A stretch of 64,000 nt of DNA from Streptomyces griseocarneus. GTDB lineage: Bacteria > Actinomycetota > Actinomycetes > Streptomycetales > Streptomycetaceae. The position numbers were made by a program, and so were the translations under genes. The notes below the pieces were generated by a model, which saw only the letters and a list, made by a program, of their open reading frames with translations, searched no databases and was not told where the DNA came from. This document shows positions 43,185 through 52,165 of this stretch, one piece after another (positions within the stretch are counted from its first letter, which is position 1; each line of letters opens with the position of its first letter). The stretch covers positions 1 through 64,000 of the forward strand of contig PENC01000008.1 of assembly GCA_003674045.1 (NCBI GenBank). The letters are read 5' to 3'.

Positions 43185-44864
43185 TCAGGTGCCTGTCGGC
43201 TCCGGCTCCGTGACGGCCGTCTCCGCGCGGACGACCTCCGGGTGGTGCAGGTCGAAGGCCGGGGACTCGGAGCGGATGCGCGGCAGCGCGGTGAAGTTGT
43301 GGCGGGGCGGCGGGCAGGACGTCGCCCACTCCAGCGAACGGCCGAAGCCCCACGGGTCGTCGACCCCGACCGGCTTGCCGTAGCGCGCGGTCTTCCAGAC
43401 GTTGTAGAGGAACGGCAGCGTCGACAGGCCCAGCAGGAAGGCCCCGATCGAGGACACCGTGTTGAGCACGGTGAAGCCGTCGGCCGCCAGATAGTCCGCG
43501 TAGCGCCGGGGCATGCCCGCCACGCCCAGCCAGTGCTGGACGAGGAAGGTGGTGTGGAAGCCCACGAACAGCGTCCAGAAGTGCATCTTCCCCAGCCGCT
43601 CGTCCAGCATCTTCCCGGTGAGCTTGGGCCACCAGAAGTAGAAGCCCGCGAACATCGCGAACACCACCGTGCCGAACACCACGTAGTGGAAGTGGGCCAC
43701 CACGAAGTAGCTGTCCGTGACGTGGAAGTCCAGCGGCGGCGACGCCAGGATCACCCCGGTGAGCCCGCCGAACAGGAAGCTCACCAGGAAGCCCACCGCC
43801 CACAGCATCGGCGTCTCGAAGGACAGCGAGCCCCTCCACATGGTGCCGATCCAGTTGAAGAACTTCACCCCGGTCGGCACCGCGATCAGGAACGACATGA
43901 AGGAGAAGAAGGGCAGCAGCACCGCGCCGGTGGCGAACATGTGGTGCGCCCACACCACCACCGACAGCGCGGTGATCGCCATCGTCGCGCCGACCAGCAT
44001 CACGTAGCCGAACACCGGCTTCCGGGAGAACACCGGGATGATCTCGGTGATGATGCCGAAGAACGGCAGCGCGATGATGTAGACCTCCGGGTGCCCGAAG
44101 AACCAGAACAGGTGCTGCCACAGCAGCGCCCCGCCGTTCTGCGGCTCGAAGATCTGCGCCCCGAACCGCCGGTCCGCCTCCAGACAGAGCAGCGCGGCCG
44201 CCAGCACCGGGAAGGCCAGCAGGACCAGGATCGAGGTGAAGAGCACGTTCCAGGTGAACACCGGCATCCGGAACATCGTCATCCCCGGCGCCCGCATCCC
44301 GATGATGGTGGTCAGGAAGTTCACCGCGCCCAGGATCGTGCCGAAACCGGCCAGCGCGAGGCCCATGATCCACATATCGGTGCCGATGCCGGGGGAGCGG
44401 GCCTCGCTGCTCAGCGGGGCGTAGCCGGTCCAGCCGAAGGACGCGCCGCCCTCGGGCATCAGCAGGCTGCTCACCACGATCAGCCCGCCGAAGAGGTAGA
44501 GCCAGTAGGCAAACATGTTGAGCCGGGGGAAGGCCACGTCCGGCGAGCCGATCTGCAGCGGCATGATCGCGTTGGCGAAGCCCGCGAAGGCCGGGGTCGC
44601 GAAGAGCAGCAGCATGATCGTGCCATGGGCGGTGAACAGCTCGTTGAACTGCTCGTTGGTCAGGAACTGCAGCCCGGGGCGGGCCAGCTCGGCGCGCATC
44701 AGCATGGCGAGCAGCCCGCCCACCAGGAAGAAGCCGAACGACGTGATCAGGTAGAGGTTGCCGATCTTCTTGTGGTCGGTGGTGGTCAGCCAGTCCACCA
44801 GGACCCGGCCGGGCTGCCGCTGCCGCACCGGTCCGGCGTCCGCCTGTGCGGTGTCCGTCCCCAT
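43185..44864 (-). CDS. ctaD: Cytochrome c oxidase subunit I, stand-alone copy
   Basis: The 559 aa protein has twelve membrane segments and all subunit I ligands: an early haem a His (T-A-H-G-T-I-M), the Cu-B/Tyr pair W-F-F-G-H-P-E-V-Y, the His pair W-A-H-H-M-F, and the haem His motif H-F-H-Y-V-V. It starts at ATG 44864 with GAGGGAG upstream. The C-terminus (C-P-P-P-R-H-N-F) is typical of actinobacterial CtaD. No ctaC, ctaE, ctaF or qcr gene is nearby, so this is probably a second copy, separate from the main aa3 oxidase operon. It could replace the main subunit in some growth phase. Confidence 0.93.
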   Translation of the reverse strand: MGTDTAQADAGPVRQRQPGRVLVDWLTTTDHKKIGNLYLITSFGFFLVGGLLAMLMRAELARPGLQFLTNEQFNELFTAHGTIMLLLFATPAFAGFANAIMPLQIGSPDVAFPRLNMFAYWLYLFGGLIVVSSLLMPEGGASFGWTGYAPLSSEARSPGIGTDMWIMGLALAGFGTILGAVNFLTTIIGMRAPGMTMFRMPVFTWNVLFTSILVLLAFPVLAAALLCLEADRRFGAQIFEPQNGGALLWQHLFWFFGHPEVYIIALPFFGIITEIIPVFSRKPVFGYVMLVGATMAITALSVVVWAHHMFATGAVLLPFFSFMSFLIAVPTGVKFFNWIGTMWRGSLSFETPMLWAVGFLVSFLFGGLTGVILASPPLDFHVTDSYFVVAHFHYVVFGTVVFAMFAGFYFWWPKLTGKMLDERLGKMHFWTLFVGFHTTFLVQHWLGVAGMPRRYADYLAADGFTVLNTVSSIGAFLLGLSTLPFLYNVWKTARYGKPVGVDDPWGFGRSLEWATSCPPPRHNFTALPRIRSESPAFDLHHPEVVRAETAVTEPEPTGT

Positions 44865-45332
44865 CCGCGCTCCCTCGATAAGACCGTTCGACGGGCTTTC
44901 GGGCTCACGCCATGATGCTCGCCGTGTGCCCGGTCGCGCGAGGGTGCCTCCTGGCCACGGGTGGGGCGGGGGAGCCCTCCGGTACGGCCTTCCGGCCCGT
45001 TCCGGCAGCCTCTTCCAAAAAGTGGAATAAGAGATTCCTGGGGGCATCGGGAAGCTTTTGCCGAGTGACCGGGAAATGTCGGCGCGGACAATATACGGAG
45101 GGCGGCGGACGGGGGAATTCCAGGTGCGGTACCGACGGTTATGGCGGACATTCCGAGAAGGCGCTGTGCGGTTACCGCGGGAAGCGGGGAGTACGCCGCG
45201 GGAAGTCCCGTACGGGTGATAGGAGCCGCGCTAAACCGGCGGGAGTTCGCCGTGACAGAAGTGTGACCGGAGCCGCACCCCCGGCGCACATGGCTGTGCC
45301 CCACCCGCCGCCGGGGGCCTACCGTGGCTGTC
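44865..45332. other. 468 bp divergent intergenic region
   Basis: No gene is supported here. The stretch near 45015-45105 is less GC-rich than its surroundings (aaaaagtggaataagag, acaatatacgg), as expected for promoters. A gggaat...ggtt pair at 45113-45140 resembles an ECF sigma promoter, but its spacer is one base too long. Confidence 0.4.
45320..45325 (+). promoter_or_regulatory. Candidate -10 (TACCGT), near-leaderless
   Basis: TACCGT ends 7 nt before the ATG at 45333. It favours that start over the GTG at 45324. Confidence 0.38.
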
Positions 45333-45548
45333 ATGGCACCTCTACCGAACGTACCGGCGGACCCCGACGACGACCCCGCGAGCTATGTCGGTCTCCCCGT
45401 CGAGCACGCGTCCGAGCTTGCGCGCGCACACGGCTGGGCGACCGTCCGCGCCCTGGCCCCCGGCACGATGATCACCATGGAGTACCAGGTGAGCCGCCTG
45501 AACTTCGAAGTGGCGGAGGGTCACGTACGGCGCTGCTGGAAGGGATGA
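45333..45548 (+). CDS. I78-family peptidase inhibitor-like small protein
   Basis: The 71 aa product resembles the I78 inhibitor fold: Y-V-G-L-P-V-E-H-A-S-E-L-A-R-A-H-G-W (N-terminal helix), then V-R-A-L-A-P-G-T-M-I-T-M-E-Y, and R-L-N-F-E-V-A-E-G-H-V at the binding loop. No signal peptide is present, so it may act in the cytoplasm. No ribosome-binding site; initiation seems leaderless from ATG 45333. It is followed directly by a repeat and the convergent PAP2 gene. Confidence 0.75.
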   Translation: MAPLPNVPADPDDDPASYVGLPVEHASELARAHGWATVRALAPGTMITMEYQVSRLNFEVAEGHVRRCWKG

Positions 45549-45555
45549 CCGGTGC

Positions 45556-45782
45556 GCCCACCGGGGTGCGGCTTGCTCGCCGTGTGCGGCTGCGGGTCCG
45601 GTGGGGGCTGGTCGCGCAGTTCCCCGCGCCCCTGACGGGGCGCGTCCCGTCGGCTGCGCTTACGCATCCACCCCCGTTTGTGGGCAGGCGTTCCGCACGG
45701 CGGAACGGGTGGGCACAAACGGGCCGACGGACCGCAACCGACCACCGTGGGGGTCCGGGGGCGGAGCCCCCGGGACGGTCAG
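45556..45782 (+). repeat. Intergenic repeat copy plus complete palindrome
   Basis: The left part is a plus-oriented copy (ggggtgcggcttgctcgccg to cgcgcccctgacggggcg). At about 45678-45720 the palindrome tgggcaggcgttccgcacgg / cggaacgggtgggcaca appears in reverse orientation to that at 5175-5214. The tail (ggggtccgggggcggagccc) runs into the stop of the PAP2 gene. Confidence 0.85.
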
Positions 45783-46771
45783 CTGCCGACGCGGCCTCGC
45801 CCCGCTGCCGGGCCCAGCGGAGCGGTTCGCGGGGTGCGGTCCGGGCTCGGCGGGCGGCGGCTGCCCGCGGGTGTGACGGGCGTCCGCTCGGAGCGTGCCG
45901 TGTGCGGCTTCGCCGACAGGTGCGGCGTGCGCGCCGTACGCCCGCCGACACCCACCGGCTCCCGCACGGGCAGCTCGTCGTCCGCGGCCGGCCGCGGTGC
46001 CCCGACGGTGACAGGCCGCGTGACCGTGGCGGGCACGAGCGCCCCGCGGCCCCGGAGCCGTCGCCAGGCGGCCAGCAGCCAGGTCTCGGCGTAGGCCATC
46101 GGCACCTCGAACCATGGCAGTGACAGCAGCACCAGCAGGCCCGCGCTCCAGCCCAGCGTCACATCGCTGATCCAGTGCGTGCCGAGGTAGACCGTCGTCA
46201 TGCCGACCCCGAGCGCCAGCAGCGCGGCGATCACCGAGGCGATCCGGCGGGCGCGCGGCGTGGTGGCCAGATAGGCCAGGATGCCCCAGGTCACCACGGC
46301 GTTGGCGGTGTGGCCCGAAGGAAATATGTCGCCGCCCGCGAACATCTCGTTCGAGCCGATCGAGGTGGCGTAGTGCGGACCGAGACGCCCCATGCCGATC
46401 TTGGCCGCGCCCACCGTGGCGTTGAGCAGCAGCAGCGAGGTGCCGAGCACGAGCAGCGGGCGCAGGGTCCGCTGCCGGTACGAGCACCAGCCCAGCCAGG
46501 CGGCCACCGCGACGGCGGTCGGGCCGCGCTGGCCGAGGACCACGAAGTAGTCGAGGAAGGTGTGGAACTCCGGCCACTGCTTGTACGGGCGGAAGAGCAT
46601 GACCTGCCAGTCGAACCGCACCGGCCAGGACGTGGTGAGCACGCCGACCACGATCGCCATATAGACCACGGAGGTGGCCACGAAGATCCCGGCGCGGGTC
46701 CGGGTCATCCGCGGCCGCACGGGTTCGGTCGGGCGCTCCTCCAGGCGGACGAGCTCATCGTTGGTACGCAC
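45779..46771 (-). CDS. PAP2 superfamily membrane phosphatase
   Basis: The 330 aa protein has five or six membrane segments and the three PAP2 motifs: K-I-G-M-G-R-L-G-P, P-S-G-H-T-A-N, and G-T-H-W-I-S-D-V-T-L-G-W. It should dephosphorylate a lipid phosphate such as phosphatidate or undecaprenyl pyrophosphate. The final 100 residues are a Pro/Arg/Thr-rich, probably disordered tail. The GTG start has no ribosome-binding site; TAACGT lies 7 nt upstream (leaderless candidate). Confidence 0.92.
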   Translation of the reverse strand: MRTNDELVRLEERPTEPVRPRMTRTRAGIFVATSVVYMAIVVGVLTTSWPVRFDWQVMLFRPYKQWPEFHTFLDYFVVLGQRGPTAVAVAAWLGWCSYRQRTLRPLLVLGTSLLLLNATVGAAKIGMGRLGPHYATSIGSNEMFAGGDIFPSGHTANAVVTWGILAYLATTPRARRIASVIAALLALGVGMTTVYLGTHWISDVTLGWSAGLLVLLSLPWFEVPMAYAETWLLAAWRRLRGRGALVPATVTRPVTVGAPRPAADDELPVREPVGVGGRTARTPHLSAKPHTARSERTPVTPAGSRRPPSPDRTPRTAPLGPAAGRGRVGS

Positions 46772-46778
46772 TCAATCG

Positions 46779-46784
46779 ACGTTA
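46779..46784 (-). promoter_or_regulatory. Candidate -10 (TAACGT), near-leaderless PAP2 gene
   Basis: On the minus strand TAACGT ends 7 nt before the GTG at 46771. Confidence 0.38.
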
Positions 46785-47031
46785 CATTGCGTGATGGGAG
46801 GGTTCGGTCGATCGAGCGCGTTTGTGATGACGATGTGATGTGGAATGCGTCTCAAACATGACTTACAGCACGTTTGATTGCCGACAATAAGTAGGGGTTA
46901 AAGAGCCTCGGAACAACGGCAGTTGACGCGTAACCGGCGGTATTTCTATTTGTGCGGCGCCGTTTATCGCCGATTGGCCGACGCGTTCCGCCGGGTTTCC
47001 GTCCGGCCTCCGCGGCACCCCGCCGCACGGA

Positions 47032-48216
47032 TCACGGAGGCCCCGAACCGTGCAGCCAGAACGCCCCGTAGACAGCGGAAACAAGTATCACGGGAGCCAC
47101 GGTCAGCACCGCCCGTACCGTCCGCAGCCGGGCCACGGCCGCGGCCAGGGGCAGCAGCAGCGGGAAGGCGGGCATCATCAGCCGCGGCTTGGATCCGAAA
47201 TAGCCCTTCGCGGTGAGTGCCAGCAGCAGCACCGTCCCGCCGTAGACCGCCAGGGGCAGCGGCTGGCCCCGCCGTATCCCGGCCGCGTACAGCCAGAGCA
47301 CCAGGGCCACCCCGAGCAGCAGCCCGACGCCCGCGGGCCAGGCCGGGCCCGTCAGCCGCTCCGCGACGAACCTGCCGAAGGCCACGCCGCCGTCGAAGCC
47401 GTTGCCCCAGCCGCCCTGCACATCCAGATAGCCGGCCGGGCTCCCGGTCCGCACGCCCACCCACGCGACGTAGGCGAGCCAGCCCAGCGGCGCGAGCACC
47501 ACGCCCAGCAGCATCCGGCCGTCCGGCCGCCTGCGCCCGCGCCACACCAGGGCCGCCGCCGTGAGCCACACGGCCGCGACCACCGCCGCGCCCACCGGCC
47601 GGGTCAGCCCCGCCAGCACGGCCAGGGACCCCGCCCACACCCACCGGCCGGTGAGCACGCAGTAGAGGCTCCACGCGGCCAGCGCGGTGAACAGCGACTC
47701 CGAGTACGCCATCGACTGCACGATGCCGACCGGCAGCGCCGCCCACAGCGCGGCCAGCGCGATGCCAGCGCGCCGCCCGTGACAGCGGTCGCCGATCAGG
47801 AACACCGCCCACGCCGCCAGCAGCGAGGCGAGCGCGCTCACCACCAGCCCCGCGTCCGCCGCGGACAGCGGGAAGGCGGAGGACAGCAGGCGCTCCAGCC
47901 CCGGCAGCAGCGGGAAGAACGCCAGGTCCGAGTGGACCTTGCCGCCCGCGAGATGAAGGGTGTAGCCGTAGCCGTCCTCGGCGATACGGCTGTACCAGAG
48001 CGAGTCCCAGCGGGCCGAGAGGAGCTGGTGCGCGTCCTTGCCCGCGACGGCCGCCCACGCGAAGAGCACCGCGACGCCGAGCGCGCGTATGCCCGCGTAG
48101 ACCAGCAGGGCGGGGGCCACGTGCCGCAGCGCCCCGCGCGCCCGCGGAGCGGCCGCAGGGGGCCGCGCCCCGGTGGCCGCGCCGACGGGGGAAACGAGAT
48201 GAGTCACCCGGCCCAT
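47032..48216 (-). CDS. PIG-V-like mannosyltransferase membrane protein
   Basis: The 394 aa protein has about nine hydrophobic segments. Its first loop has W-D-S-L-W-Y-S-R-I-A-E-D-G-Y, close to the W-D-x2-W-Y-x2-I motif of the PIG-V/GT76-like mannosyltransferases, then F-F-P-L-L-P-G-L-E-R-L and A-Y-S-E-S-L-F-T-A-L-A-A-W. Such enzymes use polyprenyl-phosphate sugars outside the membrane. The start at ATG 48216 is uncertain; GTG 48207 is also possible. The 260 bp before the PAP2 gene holds no gene. Confidence 0.85.
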   Translation of the reverse strand: MGRVTHLVSPVGAATGARPPAAAPRARGALRHVAPALLVYAGIRALGVAVLFAWAAVAGKDAHQLLSARWDSLWYSRIAEDGYGYTLHLAGGKVHSDLAFFPLLPGLERLLSSAFPLSAADAGLVVSALASLLAAWAVFLIGDRCHGRRAGIALAALWAALPVGIVQSMAYSESLFTALAAWSLYCVLTGRWVWAGSLAVLAGLTRPVGAAVVAAVWLTAAALVWRGRRRPDGRMLLGVVLAPLGWLAYVAWVGVRTGSPAGYLDVQGGWGNGFDGGVAFGRFVAERLTGPAWPAGVGLLLGVALVLWLYAAGIRRGQPLPLAVYGGTVLLLALTAKGYFGSKPRLMMPAFPLLLPLAAAVARLRTVRAVLTVAPVILVSAVYGAFWLHGSGPP

Positions 48217-48395
48217 TGTCCAGCACGCGTCAGGCGCCACCCGCGCGCGGAGCGTGTGACCTGCGGAGTACGTGACCGGGCACACGGGACCCCCGCCCGG
48301 GACTCGCGTACTCTGTCGACTCACTCGCCCCTGATCCCGCAGGTCCACCGTGCCTCGGCCCGTGGAAGGCGCGAGCGCACGACACGGAGGTGTTC

Positions 48396-49985
48396 ATGTC
48401 CGGGACGACCACGGCCGGGACCCGGCGGTCCGCGGGCGTTCCCCGGCAGCGGGTCCGGCGCGCGCAGTGGCTCACGTCACTCGGCGACCGCAGGCCCGAC
48501 GCGGGCGCGAACCGCTGGACCGTGCTCGTCGTCCTGTGCGTGAGCCTGCTGCTCGTCGCCGTCGACGCGACCGTGCTGCACGTCGCCGTCCCCGCGGTCA
48601 CGGAGGACCTCCGGCCGGGGGCCGTGCAGCTGCTGTGGATCGTCGACGCCTACCCCCTCGTCTGCGCCTCGCTCCTCATCCTCTTCGGCACCCTCGGCGA
48701 CCGCGTCGGGCGCCGCCGGGTGCTGCTGCTCGGCTACGGGCTCTTCGGTGTGGCCTCCGCGCTCGCCGCGCTCGCTCCGAACCCCGAGGTGCTCATCGGC
48801 GCGCGGGCGCTGCTCGGCGTGGGCGGCGCGATGATCATGCCCGCGACGCTGTCCGTCCTCCGCCAGGTCTTCCCCGACCGGCGCGAGCGGGCCCTGGCCG
48901 TCGGCATCTGGAGCGCGGTCGCCGCCGTGGGCGCGGCGCTCGGACCGCTGGTCGGCGGCTTCCTCCTCGAACACTTCTGGTGGGGTTCCGTCTTCCTCAT
49001 CAACATCCCGCTCATGGCCGTCAGCCTGCCGGTCGGGCGGCTGCTGCTGCCCGAGTCGACCGGCGACCGGGACGGGCCCTGGGACGTGGCGGGCGCGCTG
49101 ATGGCGGCCTTCGGGCTCTTCGGCCTCGTCCTCGCGGTGAAGCGGCTCGGCGGGGGCGAGCCGCCGCTGACCCTCGCGACCGTCGTGCCCGGGGCCGTCG
49201 GGGCGGCCCTGCTCGTCCTCTTCGTACGGCGCCAGCGGCGGCGTACGCACCCGCTCGTCGACCTCGGCCTGTTCACCCGGCCCGCCTTCGGCACGTCCGT
49301 GGGCTGCATCGTGCTCGCCATGCTCGCGCTCGTCGGCCTGGAGCTCATCGCCGCCCAGTACCTCCAGCTCGTCCTCGGGCTCACCCCGCTCCAGACCGGG
49401 CTGCGGCTGCTGCCGCTCACCCTCGCCGCGATGGCCGCGGGCCTGGCAGGCTCCCGTATGCTCCACCGGCTCGGGCCGCGCGTCATGGTCGGCTTCGGCT
49501 TCGTCCTGACCGCCGCGGCCGTCCTCTCCCTCACCGCCATGGGCGCCGACGACCGGCCCGCGCTCCTCTTCGGCTGCTTCGTCGTCCTCGGCTTCGGCCT
49601 GGAGACCACGCTCTTCGGCGCCTACGAGTCGATGCTCAGCGAGGCCCCGGCGGAGTCGGCGGGCGGCGCGGCGGCGATCGGCGAGACGTCCTACCAGCTG
49701 GGTGCGGGGATGGGGATCGCGCTGCTGGGCAGCGTCATGAACGCGACGTACGCGCCCGGCGTCGCCGGAACGCGGGGGGTACCGGAGGCTGCCGCCGGCT
49801 CGGCGAGCCATTCGTTGGGTGAGGCGTACGACGTCGCCTCCCGGCTGGACGGACCGGCGGGGTCCGCTCTCCGCGCGGCGGCGCGGAACGCTTTTGTCCA
49901 CGGTCTGCATGTGACGTTGGGGGTCAGTGCGGTTCTGCTTCTGGCTGGCGCCGTGGCGGCGCTTCGGCTGCCGCGTCGTTTTTGA
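48396..49985 (+). CDS. DHA2-family MFS drug efflux transporter
   Basis: The 529 aa protein has 14 membrane segments, D-A-T-V-L-H-V-A-V-P in the first helix (DHA2 motif), G-T-L-G-D-R-V-G-R-R-R-V in loop 2-3 and G-A-A-L-G-P-L-V-G-G for antiporter motif C. It exports small molecules using the proton gradient; substrate unknown. GGAGG (48386-48390) favours ATG 48396. A -10-like TACTCT lies near 48308. No regulator is next to it. Confidence 0.92.
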   Translation: MSGTTTAGTRRSAGVPRQRVRRAQWLTSLGDRRPDAGANRWTVLVVLCVSLLLVAVDATVLHVAVPAVTEDLRPGAVQLLWIVDAYPLVCASLLILFGTLGDRVGRRRVLLLGYGLFGVASALAALAPNPEVLIGARALLGVGGAMIMPATLSVLRQVFPDRRERALAVGIWSAVAAVGAALGPLVGGFLLEHFWWGSVFLINIPLMAVSLPVGRLLLPESTGDRDGPWDVAGALMAAFGLFGLVLAVKRLGGGEPPLTLATVVPGAVGAALLVLFVRRQRRRTHPLVDLGLFTRPAFGTSVGCIVLAMLALVGLELIAAQYLQLVLGLTPLQTGLRLLPLTLAAMAAGLAGSRMLHRLGPRVMVGFGFVLTAAAVLSLTAMGADDRPALLFGCFVVLGFGLETTLFGAYESMLSEAPAESAGGAAAIGETSYQLGAGMGIALLGSVMNATYAPGVAGTRGVPEAAAGSASHSLGEAYDVASRLDGPAGSALRAAARNAFVHGLHVTLGVSAVLLLAGAVAALRLPRRF

Positions 49986-49990
49986 CGCCT

Positions 49991-50112
49991 AGTGGGGTGC
50001 GGCTTGCTCGCCGCGTGCGTCTGCGGGTGCGTGGGGGCTGGTCGCGCAGTTCCCCGCGCCCCTGACGGGGCGCGCTCGCCCCGGGGGTCTGGGGGCGGAG
50101 CCCCCGGAAAAC
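49991..50112 (+). repeat. Intergenic repeat copy 3' of MFS gene
   Basis: Plus-oriented copy (ggggtgcggcttgctcgccg; gtcgcgcagttccccgcgcc; cctgacggggcgcgc) followed by a ggggtctgggggcggagccc tail, five bases after the stop codon. Confidence 0.85.
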
Positions 50113-50229
50113 CCTCCGCTCCACCTTCACCACTCACCAAGCCTCTGGGGCGGAGGGACCCTGGACCCTGAGCGGGAGCAGGGCTAGCGTCGGCTGCGCC
50201 GATCATCAAACGCGCGCCGGAGGCATGGA

Positions 50230-51405
50230 ATGAAGACGTCGTTCACCCCCCACGACCCCCTCGGCATCGATGACCTGTTGAGCCCCGAGGAGCTGGCCGT
50301 GCGGAACACGGTCCGTCAGTGGGCCGCGGACAGAGTGCTGCCGCACATCGCGGAGTGGTACGAGCGCGGCGAGGTCCCCGTCATGCGCGAACTCGCCCGT
50401 GAGCTCGGCTCGATAGGGGCCCTCGGCATGTCGCTCACCGGCTACGGCTGCGCCGGGGCGAGCGCGGTGCAGTACGGCCTCGCCTGCCTGGAGCTGGAGG
50501 CGGCCGACTCCGGCATCCGGTCGATCGTCTCGGTGCAGGGCTCCCTCGCGATGTACGCGATCCACCGCTTCGGCTCGGAGGAGCAGAAGCAGCGCTGGCT
50601 GCCGGGGATGGCCGCCGGTGAGATCATCGGCTGCTTCGCGCTGACCGAGCCCGACCACGGCTCGGACCCCGCCGGGATGCGGACGTACGCCAAGCGCGAC
50701 GGCACCGACTGGGTGCTGACGGGCCGCAAGATGTGGATCACCAATGGTTCGGTGGCGGGCGTCGCGGTCGTATGGGCACAGACGGACGAGGGCATCCGTG
50801 GGTTTGTCGTACCGACGGACAGCCGCGGATTCTCCGCGTCCGAAATCACCCATAAGTGGTCACTGCGTGCGTCTGTTACGAGTGAACTCGTCCTGGACGA
50901 GGTGCGGCTCCCCGCCGACGCCGTGCTGCCGGAGGCGGCCGGGCTGGGCGGTCCGCTGAGCTGTCTGAGCCATGCCCGCTACGGCATCGTGTGGGGCTCG
51001 CTGGGTGCCGCCCGCACCTGCTTCGAGACGGCGCTGGAGTACGCGCGGACCAGGGAGCAGTTCGGCAGGCCCATCGGCGGCTTCCAGCTCACCCAGGCCA
51101 AGCTCGCCGACATGGCCGTCGAGCTGCACAAGGGCCTGCTGCTCGCCCACCACCTGGGGCGGCGGATGGACGCGGGGACGCTGCGGCCGGAGCAGGTCAG
51201 CTTCGGGAAGCTCAACAACGTGCGCGAGGCGATCGAGATCTGCCGTACGGCCAGGACGATCCTCGGCGCGAACGGGATCTCCCTGGAGTACCCGGTGATG
51301 CGCCACGCCACCAACCTGGAGTCGGTGCTGACCTACGAGGGAACGGTGGAGATGCACCAGCTCGTGCTGGGCAAGGCGCTCACCGGGATCGACGCCTTCC
51401 GGTGA
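50230..51405 (+). CDS. Acyl-CoA dehydrogenase, glutaryl-CoA dehydrogenase-like
   Basis: The 391 aa flavoprotein has the acyl-CoA dehydrogenase fold: A-L-T-E-P-D-H-G-S-D, K-M-W-I-T-N-G, and R-E-Q-F-G-R-P-I-G-G-F-Q. Catalytic Glu370 lies in Y-E-G-T, as in glutaryl-CoA dehydrogenases, and S-I-V-S-V-Q-G-S-L near residue 100 and H-A-T-N-L-E near the C-terminus also match that group. It may oxidise and decarboxylate glutaryl-CoA in lysine catabolism; this is an inference. GGAGG precedes the ATG. A TAGCGT near 50186 could be the -10. Confidence 0.9.
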   Translation: MKTSFTPHDPLGIDDLLSPEELAVRNTVRQWAADRVLPHIAEWYERGEVPVMRELARELGSIGALGMSLTGYGCAGASAVQYGLACLELEAADSGIRSIVSVQGSLAMYAIHRFGSEEQKQRWLPGMAAGEIIGCFALTEPDHGSDPAGMRTYAKRDGTDWVLTGRKMWITNGSVAGVAVVWAQTDEGIRGFVVPTDSRGFSASEITHKWSLRASVTSELVLDEVRLPADAVLPEAAGLGGPLSCLSHARYGIVWGSLGAARTCFETALEYARTREQFGRPIGGFQLTQAKLADMAVELHKGLLLAHHLGRRMDAGTLRPEQVSFGKLNNVREAIEICRTARTILGANGISLEYPVMRHATNLESVLTYEGTVEMHQLVLGKALTGIDAFR

Positions 51406-51439
51406 GCGCCGCGGGCAGGACGGGCGGAACGGGCCGCTG

Positions 51440-51883
51440 TCAGCTCTGGTTGAAGAAGCCGCCGCTCGTGCGGCGGGCCTCCCCGCTGAGCACCTGGTAG
51501 TCGGCGGGGGTCAGCAGGAAGACGCGATTGGCCACGCGCTCGATCGAGCCGCGCAGGCCGAAGGTCAGGCCGGCCGCGAAGTCCACGACGCGCTTGGCGT
51601 CGTTGGGCTCCATGCCGGTGAGGTTCACGATCACCGGGACGCCCTCGCGGAAGAGCTCGCCGATGCCACGGGCGTCCCGGAAGCCGTCCGGGGTGACCGT
51701 GGCGATACGGGTGCCCTGTTCCTGCGCGGTCTCGTCCGCCACCCGCACCTTGGGGTTGGTCACCCAGGAGTCGCCGGGCTCGGGCCCCTCTTCCGAGTCC
51801 TCTTCGTAGCCGCCGTAGTAGCGCTCGTCATCGCTGTCGTCGACGAGGCCGAGCCAGGCACTCGCCTTGCGCACCGATCCCAT
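51440..51883 (-). CDS. SepF-like cell division protein
   Basis: The 147 aa protein has the SepF layout: an N-terminal amphipathic segment (G-S-V-R-K-A-S-A-W-L-G-L), an acidic linker (D-D-S-D-D-E-R-Y-Y, E-E-D-S-E-E), and a C-terminal domain with V-P-V-I-V-N-L-T-G-M-E and R-V-V-D-F-A-A-G-L. SepF anchors FtsZ to the membrane. No ftsZ, ylmD or ylmE is near, so this is a paralogue of the division-cluster copy. GAGGAGG precedes the ATG. It diverges from the DUF5685 gene. Confidence 0.92.
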   Translation of the reverse strand: MGSVRKASAWLGLVDDSDDERYYGGYEEDSEEGPEPGDSWVTNPKVRVADETAQEQGTRIATVTPDGFRDARGIGELFREGVPVIVNLTGMEPNDAKRVVDFAAGLTFGLRGSIERVANRVFLLTPADYQVLSGEARRTSGGFFNQS

Positions 51884-52123
51884 GGACGCCTCCTCTCACA
51901 CGCGGTGTGGTCCGACCGCTTCCCTATCGTCGTCCATGTTGTGGATGGTGTGCCAAGCGGATGGCCGCCAAGCGAGGATTTCGTGACGCATCTGGTGCAA
52001 AGCGGTTGGCGATGCGTCAGATAACCCCAGAGATCGGCCACACGCTCCGGACCAGGGCATATGCGGGGTGGTGCGGGAGTGCTGGAGGGGTGGCGCCCGG
52101 GGCCGGTGTGCTTGTCCGGAGAT

Positions 52124-52129
52124 TAGGAT
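52124..52129 (+). promoter_or_regulatory. Candidate -10 (TAGGAT) for DUF5685 gene
   Basis: TAGGAT lies 36 nt before the TTG at 52166, predicting a leader of about 30 nt. No convincing -35. Confidence 0.35.
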
Positions 52130-52165
52130 GCCCGGGTTCGGCCGCAGCACACACGGGGGCTCTCT

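Noticed and set aside
45113..45140. ECF sigma (SigR-like) promoter gggaat ... ggtt
   Set aside because: The spacer is one base longer than the usual 18, and the nearest gene starts about 190 bp away with a better leaderless promoter.
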